A DNA stretch of 64,000 nucleotides, taken from positions 558,001 to 622,000 of the forward strand of contig NZ_NFUR01000003.1 of assembly GCF_002127225.1 (NCBI RefSeq). The letters are read 5' to 3'. This DNA comes from Sphingomonas sp. IBVSS2 (GTDB lineage: Bacteria > Pseudomonadota > Alphaproteobacteria > Sphingomonadales > Sphingomonadaceae). The translations under genes and the position numbers were made by a program. Below the pieces are notes generated by a model. The model was not told the DNA's origin. It ran no database searches and saw nothing but the letters and a program-made list of their open reading frames with translations. This document shows, piece by piece, positions 9,417 through 17,360 of the stretch. Each line of letters starts with the position of its first letter. Position 1 is the stretch's first letter.

Positions 9417-9977
9417 TCAGCCGCGCGCGGCCCGCGCGTCGGCGCGCCGCTTCCATTTGCGGGCGATCCACAGCCGCCACGCCAGCGCGGTGCCGAAATA
9501 GCCGATCAGGGCAAGCGCGCCGGTGATGGTGATCAGGCCGGTCAGCGTCGCCGGGCCGGCCTGGTGGACCAGCCAGTCGCTCCAGCTCCGCTCGATCACC
9601 TGCGCCTTCTCGATCATCGCGCCGGGGCCGAGCATCCAGCTGCCCAGCCAATAGGCCGCCACCCAGAGCGGCGGCGTGGTGAAGGGATTGGTGATGAAGG
9701 TGGTCGCGGCGGCTGCCGGGATATTGGCGCGCAGCGGGAGCGCGAGCACGGCCGAGGCGGGGATCTGCCCCATCGGCACCAGCACGCCCGTCACCACGCC
9801 CAGCGCCACGCCGCGCGGCACCGAACGCCGCGTGAAGCGCCAAAGCGAGCTGTGCATCACCCGGCTCGCCACCGGGCGGAGCCAGCGATTGCTCTCGACC
9901 GATTCGCGGCTGGGCGTCGCCTTGTCGAGCCAGCGGCGGAAACGCGACTTGCCCGAAGCGGGCGCGGGATCACCCAC
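9417..9977 (-). CDS. DUF2062 domain membrane protein
   Basis: A 186-residue protein when started at the GTG at 9977, which overlaps the smpB stop by a few bases. An ATG at 10,043 is an alternative, but it would lie deep inside smpB. The core reads [19 protein letters not shown], then a long hydrophobic stretch with NPFTTPP, and a second membrane segment ([18 protein letters not shown]). This is the pattern of DUF2062, a small integral membrane family of unknown function often found near cell-envelope genes. Coupling to smpB translation is likely from the overlap. Confidence 0.8.
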   Translation of the reverse strand: MGDPAPASGKSRFRRWLDKATPSRESVESNRWLRPVASRVMHSSLWRFTRRSVPRGVALGVVTGVLVPMGQIPASAVLALPLRANIPAAAATTFITNPFTTPPLWVAAYWLGSWMLGPGAMIEKAQVIERSWSDWLVHQAGPATLTGLITITGALALIGYFGTALAWRLWIARKWKRRADARAARG

Positions 9978-10449
9978 GGTCGCGGAGCAGTCGCCCCTGC
10001 TCCCGCTTCCAGTCCCGCTCCTTGATCGAGTCGCGCTTGTCATGCGTCTTCTTGCCCTTCGCCAGCGCCAGCTCGACCTTCGCGCGGCCTCGCCCGTTGA
10101 AATAGATGGACAGCGGCACCAGGGTCATCCCTTCGCGCGCCACCGCGCCATGGAGCTTGTTTATCTCCCGCTCATGAAGGAGCAATTTACGGGGGCGCTT
10201 CGGCTCGTGGTTGAACCGGTTGCCATGGCTGAACTCGGGGATGTTCGAATTGACCAGCCAGACGCCGCCGTCGTTCACTTCGGCATAGGCCTCGGCGATC
10301 GAGCCCTCGCCGAAGCGCAGCGACTTCACCTCGGTGCCGGTGAGCGCGATGCCGGCCTCATAGGTCTGCTCGATGAAATAATCGAACCGGGCGCGCCGGT
10401 TCTCGGCGACGGTCTTCACTTTCTCTTGGGCGGGACGCGGACGGGCCAT
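9970..10449 (-). CDS. smpB: SsrA-binding protein SmpB
   Basis: A 159-residue SmpB, the usual length. It binds tmRNA and ribosomes to rescue stalled translation. The N-terminal [14 protein letters not shown] is present, as are [19 protein letters not shown], the [19 protein letters not shown] core and the basic tail [17 protein letters not shown]. These together are diagnostic. The ATG at 10,449 gives the canonical start, although the frame is open further upstream. The DUF2062 gene overlaps its 3' end. No tmRNA gene was seen nearby. Confidence 0.97.
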   Translation of the reverse strand: MARPRPAQEKVKTVAENRRARFDYFIEQTYEAGIALTGTEVKSLRFGEGSIAEAYAEVNDGGVWLVNSNIPEFSHGNRFNHEPKRPRKLLLHEREINKLHGAVAREGMTLVPLSIYFNGRGRAKVELALAKGKKTHDKRDSIKERDWKREQGRLLRDRG

Positions 10450-10568
10450 AAGGCGATGCGATGTAGGCGCGGTTTGCCGGAAGCGCCAGCCCGGCCCTTG
10501 CAAGGGCCGGGCATGGCGGCGTGCGGGAAATGCGACGAGCCGAGCGGCCGGCGCCGTATTCGCTCGCC

Positions 10569-10596
10569 TTGTTCGAAAAAATCTTGTACCTACAAT
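10569..10596 (+). promoter_or_regulatory. Candidate promoter of the 54-residue gene
   Basis: TTGTTC and TACAAT are separated by 16 nt in a locally A+T-rich patch, with TATATT immediately following. It is upstream and in the direction of the small gene at 10,675. A short open frame beginning with ATG at 10,621 encodes 12 residues and stops before the gene, so it could be a leader. Confidence 0.35.
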
Positions 10597-10674
10597 ATAT
10601 TGGCGCCCGGAACCCCGAGCATGGCGCGAACTGACAGCAACGGGAAAGCTGCCGCTTGAAGCCGGAGCCTTTCC

Positions 10675-10839
10675 ATGTCCCAGCAGAATGATCGCGAGTA
10701 TCTCGAGCGACGCCAGCGCCTGAGCGCGGAAAAGGCACGCACCGCCACCGACCCCGGCATTGCCCGCATCCATGGCGAATTCGCCGCGGCCTATGCCCGG
10801 CGCCTCGAACTGCAACAGGCGCTGCCCCAGGCCGAATAG
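10675..10839 (+). CDS. Small conserved-type hypothetical protein (54 aa)
   Basis: A short, strongly charged, probably helical protein starting [16 protein letters not shown] and containing [28 protein letters not shown] lies about 9 nt before the ATG. Short proteins with a D-P-x-I-A-R-I-H core recur in sphingomonads from memory, but the function is unknown. It lies between divergent smpB and recJ, and recJ starts 50 nt downstream. Codon use resembles its neighbours and the ribosome-binding site is convincing. Confidence 0.65.
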   Translation: MSQQNDREYLERRQRLSAEKARTATDPGIARIHGEFAAAYARRLELQQALPQAE

Positions 10840-10889
10840 GGCGGACCGGGAATGGACAGCCCCCTGCCCGCTGTTCCATAGCCGTCCCT

Positions 10890-12653
10890 ATGTCCGCCGT
10901 GCTCAACATCCAGCGCTCGATCACCGGCCAGCCCTGGCATTGGCGCGGCCTAGCCAGCGATTCGCGTGGCGGGCTGGTGCCCGACGATCTGGTGACGCAA
11001 TTGCTGATCGCCCGCGGCGTGGCGCGCGAGGAGCTCGACATGCACCGGGCGCCGAGCATCCGCGCCTTCATGCCCGACCCCTCGATCTTCCGCGACATGG
11101 ACAAGGCGGCCGCGCGGCTCGCCGATGCGGTGGAGCAGCGCGAGCAGGTCGCAATCTTCGGGGATTACGACGTAGATGGAGCCACTTCCGCGGCACTGCT
11201 GATATTGCTTCTGAGGGACATGGGGCTGGAGGCGCGCCCCTATATCCCCGACCGGCTGATGGAGGGCTATGGCCCATCGGGCGAGGCGCTGGTACGGCTC
11301 AAGCAGGAAGGCGCCGGCCTGATCGTCACCGTCGACTGCGGCGCCCAGGCCTTTGAGGCGCTGGAGATGGCGAAGGCCGCCGGCGCCGAAGTGATCGTCG
11401 TCGACCACCATAAATGCACCACCGAGCTTCCGCAGGCGCTCGCGCTGGTGAACCCCAACCGGCTCGACGAGACCGAGGGCGCGGCGCACGGCCACCTGGC
11501 GGCGGTCGGCGTCGCCTGGCTGCTCGGCGCGGCGCTGATCCGCACGCTGCGCGGACGCGGCTATTTCGCGCGCCGGGCCGAACCCAAATTGCTCGACCTG
11601 CTCGACATCGTCGCGCTCGGCACCGTCGCCGACGTGGCTGCGCTCAAGGGCCTCAACCGCGCCTTTGTCGCCCAGGGCCTCAAGGTGATGGCGCAGCGGC
11701 GCAACATCGGGCTGAACGCGCTGATCGAGGCCTCGCGCCTCACCCGGGCGCCCACCGCCACCGATCTCGGCTTCGCGCTCGGCCCCCGGATCAACGCCGG
11801 CGGGCGCGTCGGCCGCTCGGACCTGGGCGTGCGCCTGCTCACCACCCGCGATCCCGAAGAGGCACGGACGATCGCCGAGGAGCTGAACCAGCTCAACGAG
11901 GAGCGCCGCGCGATCGAGGCCGGCGTGCAGGCCGAAGCGGAGGAACTCAGCCTGTACAAGGCGAACCACGCGGTCGCGGTGATCGCGAGCAGGGGCTGGC
12001 ATGCCGGCGTGATCGGCATCGTCGCGGGGCGGCTGAAGGAGAAGCTCGGCCGGCCGGCGATCGTGATCGCGCTCGACGAGGACGGTATCGGCAAGGGTTC
12101 GGGCCGCTCGATCCCGGGCGTCGATCTCGGCGCCGCGGTGCTCGCCGCCAAGGATGCGGGACTGCTCCGGGCGGGTGGCGGCCATGCCATGGCCTGCGGC
12201 GTGACGATCGATGCCGACCGGCTCGATGCCTTTGCCGAGTTCCTCGAGGAGCGGCTTTCCGAACGCGTCACCCAGGCGATGGGCGAGCGGGCGTTGCTGC
12301 TCGACGCCGTGGTGGCCCCAGGTGGCGTCTGCCCCGATCTCGTCAACGCGATGGAGGCCGGCGGCCCCTATGGCATGGGCTGGCCGGCACCGCGCGTGGC
12401 GGCGGGGCCGGTGACGGTGATCAAGGCCGATGTGGTCGGCACGGGCGGCCATGTGCGGCTGATCGTGGCGGGGCCGGACGGGCGCAGCATCAAGGCGGTC
12501 GCCTTCCGACAGGCCGATACCGAACTGGGCCAGGCCCTGCTCTCCGCCCCGCGCCACCGCAAGCTCTGGCTCGCCGGCCGCGCCAGGATCGACGACTGGG
12601 GCTCCCGCCCCGCCGCCGAACTGCACGTCGAGGACGCGGCCTGGGCGGACTAG
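10890..12653 (+). CDS. recJ: Single-stranded-DNA-specific exonuclease RecJ
   Basis: A 587-residue DHH-family nuclease that degrades single-stranded DNA 5' to 3' in recombination and mismatch repair. Motif I, DYDVDGATS, lies near residue 92. The DHH motif is in VIVVDHHKCT, and the DHHA1 region carries GGHAMACGVTI with the GGxH motif. The length matches the family (E. coli 577). The gene ends 53 nt before the left end of the integrated element. Before integration it was therefore the gene next to the 3' end of tRNA-Glu. Confidence 0.97.
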   Translation: MSAVLNIQRSITGQPWHWRGLASDSRGGLVPDDLVTQLLIARGVAREELDMHRAPSIRAFMPDPSIFRDMDKAAARLADAVEQREQVAIFGDYDVDGATSAALLILLLRDMGLEARPYIPDRLMEGYGPSGEALVRLKQEGAGLIVTVDCGAQAFEALEMAKAAGAEVIVVDHHKCTTELPQALALVNPNRLDETEGAAHGHLAAVGVAWLLGAALIRTLRGRGYFARRAEPKLLDLLDIVALGTVADVAALKGLNRAFVAQGLKVMAQRRNIGLNALIEASRLTRAPTATDLGFALGPRINAGGRVGRSDLGVRLLTTRDPEEARTIAEELNQLNEERRAIEAGVQAEAEELSLYKANHAVAVIASRGWHAGVIGIVAGRLKEKLGRPAIVIALDEDGIGKGSGRSIPGVDLGAAVLAAKDAGLLRAGGGHAMACGVTIDADRLDAFAEFLEERLSERVTQAMGERALLLDAVVAPGGVCPDLVNAMEAGGPYGMGWPAPRVAAGPVTVIKADVVGTGGHVRLIVAGPDGRSIKAVAFRQADTELGQALLSAPRHRKLWLAGRARIDDWGSRPAAELHVEDAAWAD

Positions 12654-12706
12654 CGCCGGCTGCCCTGGGCGGAAAAATCCATCGATGTCGGAAACCACGC
12701 CGCGGA

Positions 12707-12722
12707 TGGTGACCCCTACGGG
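12707..12722. repeat. Left attachment site (16-bp direct repeat)
   Basis: TGGTGACCCCTACGGG is identical to 27,850-27,865, which is the 3' end of the tRNA-Glu gene. It marks the left junction of the integrated element. The bases on either side differ between the two copies. Confidence 0.9.
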
Positions 12723-12783
12723 CACCCGGTAACCGTGGCAAGGTACTGTTATGTTTGCCAAACTTGCGTTTGACGACGTGGAG

Positions 12784-12793
12784 ATACCATCAG
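12784..12793 (+). repeat. Candidate integrase arm site, left end
   Basis: ATACCATCAG, also found at 27,728-27,737 and in near copies beside int. With its upstream GAG it shares 12 bases with the reverse complement of the sequence at the int start. It sits 61 bp inside the left attachment site. Confidence 0.4.
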
Positions 12794-12847
12794 AAATGCC
12801 ATCTGTCGATAGGGATTAGGTGGGCCGTTTTGGCATCCTATGCGATT

Positions 12848-13612
12848 TCAGCGCGGACTTCTGATCTTGACCGTGCATCGCACTGCTTGCCGCGTGGTTT
12901 GGGCAGATTTGCGGCAAGCGTCAATGGTATCGCGATTGTCGCGCTGGATGTCAGCGGCCTGCACCAGTGCATTCCATGCCTCAGGGCTGTCGCTTTGCAT
13001 CAGCCGTGCGCCAGCGTCCCACCGAGAAGATGCGCCCGCCATCCGCGCGGCCATGCGCTCGGGCCAGTGCCAGCTTTCGGGCATCGTGCGGGCAATGGTG
13101 CCGGGAAGAATGGACCATAACAGGATGCCAGCCAGCAAAGCGCCGCCTACCGCCTGGTAGAGCTGCTGGCGCTGCTCGGCGGCATTGCGCGCATGGGCCG
13201 TGACGCTGCGCATTTCCTGGGCGGCGTGATTCAAGTCGTTCCGGGCCTGGCTGATCCTGTCCTGATCGCTGCGCCGCGCGGCTTCTGCTGCGGCGGCAAT
13301 CCGATTGCCAATGCTGTCAGGGGTCATCTGCATCGCCGGATGGCCAGCCATGCCCTTCATGCTCTCGCTAATCGCGCCCATCCGCTTGGCTATGTCGATC
13401 AGCGTCGGGCCATAGTCGGGAATGACAATGTCGGCGCGCTCGGCGGCAAGGTGCTGAACCGCACGGCGCATCAAGGCCAGTTCGCCTTCCAGGCGGGCGA
13501 AAGCCTCGGCGGCGGGATCACCCACGGCATCCGGGGTGGGCGGGTCAGGGTCAGGGTCGGGTTCCGGCTCAAGGTCCAGGGTGAGTTCCACGTCATCATT
13601 ATCAGTATCCAT
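12848..13612 (-). CDS. DUF6118 family protein (relaxase partner)
   Basis: A 254-residue protein. The ATG at 13,612 has AGGAG just upstream. The open frame upstream of it overlaps traA and is not needed. The N-terminus is acidic and Pro-rich (PEPDPDPD). A helical middle part follows, with one hydrophobic segment (VGGALLAGILLWSILPGTI) near residues 155-175 that is probably membrane-spanning, then a conserved-looking C-terminal part rich in Trp and Met. From memory this matches the DUF6118 proteins that follow traA in sphingomonad mobile elements. It starts 10 nt after the traA stop. Its role in transfer is unknown. Confidence 0.75.
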   Translation of the reverse strand: MDTDNDDVELTLDLEPEPDPDPDPPTPDAVGDPAAEAFARLEGELALMRRAVQHLAAERADIVIPDYGPTLIDIAKRMGAISESMKGMAGHPAMQMTPDSIGNRIAAAAEAARRSDQDRISQARNDLNHAAQEMRSVTAHARNAAEQRQQLYQAVGGALLAGILLWSILPGTIARTMPESWHWPERMAARMAGASSRWDAGARLMQSDSPEAWNALVQAADIQRDNRDTIDACRKSAQTTRQAVRCTVKIRSPR

Positions 13613-13622
13613 TGTGTTTCTC

Positions 13623-16508
13623 CTACAGGCCCATGCCGATTGACCGGCTCCGCTCCATCGTGATGGAGGCGGCAAGGTCGCGGGCCAGATCGCGACCGAG
13701 TTCTGCGTTGATGCCCAGCTCGCGGGTGCGACCGCGCAAAAGTGATTCAACCTGCGCGTCGCGCTCAAGCCCCTTCGCCATGTCCGTCATGCGGTTGGTG
13801 AGCCGCTGCGCACCGTTGCTATCGCCTTCGCGCTGCATGGCCTGGCGCGCCTGGCCAAGCCGTTGCCAGTCGCTGACAAAGCGGTCTGCACGCTGCGCGG
13901 GATCGACGCGGATTTCGGCTTCAAGCTGCATGGCGCGGATTGCACCCTGACTGCGACCATCGGCGGCCTCACGGGCGATCGAGGGCTGGCGCTGCAAGGC
14001 GCTGGCGAGGTCGGTTGCGCCATGAGGCCGGATCGCGTCGAGCGCCTTTCCGGCCTTCTCCAGCGCGTCGCGCTGGTGGGGCAGGACCGGCAATCCCTGT
14101 TCGCGCATCTGCCCGATGTCAGCGGCGGCGCGAGCGTAGCGTTCGACCGCCCGGCGCTGATCGGAAAGGCCAGCCTGATCGGTCGGCAGCACTTCGAGCC
14201 GATTGGCCTGCGGGCGGAAACCGGCGAAGATCGACTTAGCGCGCTCCGGCAACTGACGGGCCATTTCCACGATACGTTCGCGGAAGGTAATGCCGCGCCG
14301 CTCGGCGAACTGCTGTTCGGGTTTGTAGTCGCTCGCCATATCCTTGCCGCGCTCGCGGCTCAGAGTGCGGACAAGTTTCGACTGATCGGCGAAGTCGTCG
14401 CGCCCATAGTGCAGAGCCACGCCATCACGGTGGCGGGACATCGCGACATAGGCACCGTGGCTGTCCATGCCCGGCGTCGCCAGCACATGGGTGCGGTCCA
14501 CAGTCATGCCCTGCGCCTTGTGGATCGTGGCGGCATAGCCATGATCGATGTGCGCATAATCCTTGGTGTCGAAAGCGACGTTGCGGTCATCGTCGGTGCG
14601 CACGGCCATGCGCTGCGGCGTCACCTGCTCCACGGTGCCGAGTGTGCCGTTTTTGACGCCCAGGCCCCGCTCATTGCGCAGGAACATGATACGGTCGCCG
14701 CTGGCGAACTGCCGCTCGCCGCGCTCGGCTCGGATGGTCACATCGATGCCCAGATCGCCACTGGCGCGCAGCTTTTCGCGCGCGACGTCATTGAGTTCGC
14801 GCACCTCGTCATTGGTGTGGGTGAGTATGATGCGCGTATCGTCGGGGCTTGCCTGCCGGTCGCGGTCCCAACGCTCGATCAACTCGCCGCGTGCCGCTTC
14901 TCGCGTCTCGACGGCATGCACCATGTCGCGCTCGTCATAGGCCTGAATGGCAAGTCCGGTGCGCCCGGTGGCAAGATGCCGGGTGGCATCCTGCTGCCAG
15001 CCTTCATGCTGGCGACGCACTTCGCTGATTTCTACGCCGCCGTGTCGTTCGTGGATCGACCGGAACGCAGCCCCGGCTTCGATGGCCTGGAGCTGCTGCG
15101 GGTCGCCAACCAGGACAACTTTCGCGCCTGCATCGGCGGCATGGGACAGCACGCGCTCCATCTGGCGCGTGCCGACCATGCCAGCTTCGTCGATCACCAG
15201 CACATCGCGCGAAGTTAGCTGCTCGCGCCCCTGCCCCCATTGATGTTCAAGGCTGGCAATGGTGCGCGAGGCAATGCCCGAACCCTGCTCCAGTCCCTCG
15301 GCAGCGATGCCGGACAGTGCCGCACCGCGAACGGTGTAACCCGCACCTTCCCATGCCTCACGCGCGACGCCAAGCATCGCGCTTTTGCCGGTCCCAGCAT
15401 TGCCGACGACAATGCTGAGGCCGCGACTATCGGTCACATGCTCGAACGCGGCGCGCTGCTCGCCCGAGAGCACCAAGCCGCGTTCTTCGGCGCGCGCCGA
15501 AGCGCTCGCTTGCTTGTTCTCGCCAACACGGTGCCGTTCACACTCCGCCATCAACTCCGACGCGTGCTGCAACCGCTGTTCGGTTTCGATCATCTGGCGC
15601 GATGTGAACCGGTCGTTGCCGCGACCGTCCTTTCCGAGTGCGATGAAGTCTGGCGATCCGCGCACAGCGCTTAGTGCCTCATCGAACTGCTCCTTCCCGT
15701 CGCTGTGCCGATGCACGAACATGGCAAGGTCGCGGTTCGTAAAGGTGGCCTGGCTGTGCGTGATCGCATCGAGCGCGACGGCGGGGTTGGCGATGATCCG
15801 CTCGCCATTGCGCTGCGCGACAGCACGGTGTTCCTCGATCCGTTCGGCCTCAAGGCCGCGCACGCCCATGCGCGATGCGGCGGGGCCGATCTTGTCCTGC
15901 GGCTCCAGCGCAATGCCTTGCGCCTGCAAGGATCGGTGATCGATCCGCGCATCGATATCGAGTTCGGCAAGGCGCTGGTTGACATGATCGGCCCAGCGCT
16001 CGCGCCACTGCTCCACCAGCTCAGCCTTGTTCCAGTCGCGTACCTTCGGGCCAAACCCGTCTTTGCCGACTTCGCGCATGGTGAGCATGACATGGGCGTG
16101 GGGCTTGGGCTGGCCGTCCGCGCCAATATCCCAATGGACATTGAGGTCGGCGATCATGCCCTTTTCGACGAACTCGGCCTCGGCGAATTCACGCGCCAGT
16201 TCGATGCCCTGTTCCTTGGTCAGCTCGCGCGGAATGGCGAACTCGACCTCGCGGGCAAGCTGCGCGTCTTTACGTTTCTCGGCGGCCTCGACCGCGTTCC
16301 AGAGCTTTTCGCGGTCGGCGAATTCCTCCGGCGCGCCTTCCGGCAGCAGCACTTCGGAATGGACGACGCCGTCCTTGTTGGTGAAGTCATGGTCGCGGTC
16401 GAGCCGTTCGTCGTGCAAACGCTCGGCTCCGCGATAAGCTGCTGCGGCCACGGCGCTGCGCCCGCTCGACCGGCTGATGACTTTAACGGAAAGGTGGAAG
16501 ATCGCCAT
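13623..16508 (-). CDS. traA: Ti-type conjugative relaxase TraA (MobA/MobL + helicase)
   Basis: A 961-residue relaxase-helicase. The N-terminal MobA/MobL domain (about residues 1-220) has the metal-binding HAHVM motif at 137-141. The helicase part has Walker A GNAGTGKS at 369-376 and Walker B VIDEAGM at 438-444. A later ATIHKAQGMTVD segment is typical of superfamily-1 helicases. It should nick oriT, stay attached to the 5' end and unwind the transferred strand. The gene is divergent from the small tra genes across a 172-bp region containing the oriT. No TraG or TrbE-like proteins accompany it, so transfer must depend on other elements. Confidence 0.93.
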   Translation of the reverse strand: MAIFHLSVKVISRSSGRSAVAAAAYRGAERLHDERLDRDHDFTNKDGVVHSEVLLPEGAPEEFADREKLWNAVEAAEKRKDAQLAREVEFAIPRELTKEQGIELAREFAEAEFVEKGMIADLNVHWDIGADGQPKPHAHVMLTMREVGKDGFGPKVRDWNKAELVEQWRERWADHVNQRLAELDIDARIDHRSLQAQGIALEPQDKIGPAASRMGVRGLEAERIEEHRAVAQRNGERIIANPAVALDAITHSQATFTNRDLAMFVHRHSDGKEQFDEALSAVRGSPDFIALGKDGRGNDRFTSRQMIETEQRLQHASELMAECERHRVGENKQASASARAEERGLVLSGEQRAAFEHVTDSRGLSIVVGNAGTGKSAMLGVAREAWEGAGYTVRGAALSGIAAEGLEQGSGIASRTIASLEHQWGQGREQLTSRDVLVIDEAGMVGTRQMERVLSHAADAGAKVVLVGDPQQLQAIEAGAAFRSIHERHGGVEISEVRRQHEGWQQDATRHLATGRTGLAIQAYDERDMVHAVETREAARGELIERWDRDRQASPDDTRIILTHTNDEVRELNDVAREKLRASGDLGIDVTIRAERGERQFASGDRIMFLRNERGLGVKNGTLGTVEQVTPQRMAVRTDDDRNVAFDTKDYAHIDHGYAATIHKAQGMTVDRTHVLATPGMDSHGAYVAMSRHRDGVALHYGRDDFADQSKLVRTLSRERGKDMASDYKPEQQFAERRGITFRERIVEMARQLPERAKSIFAGFRPQANRLEVLPTDQAGLSDQRRAVERYARAAADIGQMREQGLPVLPHQRDALEKAGKALDAIRPHGATDLASALQRQPSIAREAADGRSQGAIRAMQLEAEIRVDPAQRADRFVSDWQRLGQARQAMQREGDSNGAQRLTNRMTDMAKGLERDAQVESLLRGRTRELGINAELGRDLARDLAASITMERSRSIGMGL

Positions 16509-16537
16509 GACGGCAATCCATCTACGCCATCAAAGCC

Positions 16538-16565
16538 ACGTCGGCACGACGTATAAGCGCGCCCT
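16538..16565 (+). other. Origin of transfer (oriT) with nic site
   Basis: A perfect 6-bp inverted repeat, ACGTCG and CGACGT with a 3-nt GCA loop (16,538-16,552), is followed after one base by TAAGCGCGCCCT (16,554-16,565). The latter differs at one position from the RSF1010 nic region TAAGTGCGCCCT, which the MobA/L relaxases cleave before CCCT. A hairpin immediately upstream of the nic site is the known RSF1010 layout. It sits 30 nt upstream of traA, between the divergent tra genes. Confidence 0.82.
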
Positions 16566-16680
16566 CCCATGATAAAATCCTGCTCGGGACTATCTGGTTC
16601 CAGAACGTCCCGACGACTCTACAGCATTACGCGCGGCACACTATTATCATGGGCGCATCAACTCTCAACGGAGACTTGCG

Positions 16681-16986
16681 ATGCGTAAACCCAGGGACTT
16701 CGATTCGGAACTGAAGGCGCTGGCCGACAAGGCACGTCAACTCAAAGAACGCCGCGTCCAGCAACTCGGCGAACTGGTGATTGCTTGCCGAGCCGATGCC
16801 ACTGACGCGGAAACACTGGCGGGTGCGTTGCTGGTCATTGCCGAAACCGACGATGCCGCACGAAAGGAGAGCTGGCGCAAGCGCGGGGCTACCTTCTTTC
16901 AAGGCAACGCGCGTGGTCGAACTGCGGGAACTGATCGCGACAAAGGCAGCACTACGCCGAATGACAGCGGCGCGGTATCGGCTTGA
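16681..16986 (+). CDS. Conjugal transfer protein, TraC-like
   Basis: A 101-residue basic helical protein (FDSELKALADKARQLKERRVQQLGEL) with a C-terminal AWRKRG-like segment (SWRKRGATFF). CGGAG precedes the ATG. Proteins of this type sit opposite traA in Ti-type transfer regions and are annotated TraC, probably as relaxosome accessory proteins that bind near oriT. The following traD-like gene overlaps its end by 26 nt. The naming is by position and general similarity. Confidence 0.7.
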   Translation: MRKPRDFDSELKALADKARQLKERRVQQLGELVIACRADATDAETLAGALLVIAETDDAARKESWRKRGATFFQGNARGRTAGTDRDKGSTTPNDSGAVSA

Positions 16987-17230
16987 AGCACAGAAGGCGC
17001 GAACCGACATGCGCGAATGGGCCGTGCAACGCCGCGAACGCACGCGTCAACTGATCGAACTGGGCGGCCTCGTCGTGAAAGCCGGACTGGTCGATCTCAC
17101 CGATGACGATCGCGCCGCGCTCTACGGCGCGTTCCTCACCGTTGCGGCCAAGCTGCGCAGTGAGGACCGTGAACAGGCGCTCGTGTTGTGGAAACGGAAA
17201 GGGAAACGGGCATTCGAGAGCGAGAGATAA
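16961..17230 (+). CDS. traD: Conjugal transfer protein TraD
   Basis: An 89-residue protein with the short TraD signature IELGGLVVKAGL, shared with the small Ti-plasmid TraD proteins (unrelated to F-plasmid TraD). A helical basic N-terminus precedes it and a LVLWKRKGKRAFE tail follows. The ATG at 16,961 overlaps the upstream gene. An in-frame GTG at 16,913 would add 16 residues. It is probably a relaxosome accessory protein. It is the last transfer gene before the cargo region. Confidence 0.75.
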   Translation: MTAARYRLEAQKARTDMREWAVQRRERTRQLIELGGLVVKAGLVDLTDDDRAALYGAFLTVAAKLRSEDREQALVLWKRKGKRAFESER

Positions 17231-17360
17231 CGAAAATCCTCTCGCATTTCCTGCCATCTCAAAAAATATTTTCAAATCGGTGAACCGAAATTCGCGCCGA
17301 TGTCGCCTTAGCATAACAAAGACCGAAATTTGCTTCGCGTTCCTGTGCATGGAGACCGGC

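Noticed and set aside
9313..9843. Upstream extension of the first M13 peptidase frame
   Set aside because: The extension overlaps the DUF2062 gene and would place the signal peptide inside the protein. The start at 9312 gives a proper lipoprotein signal.
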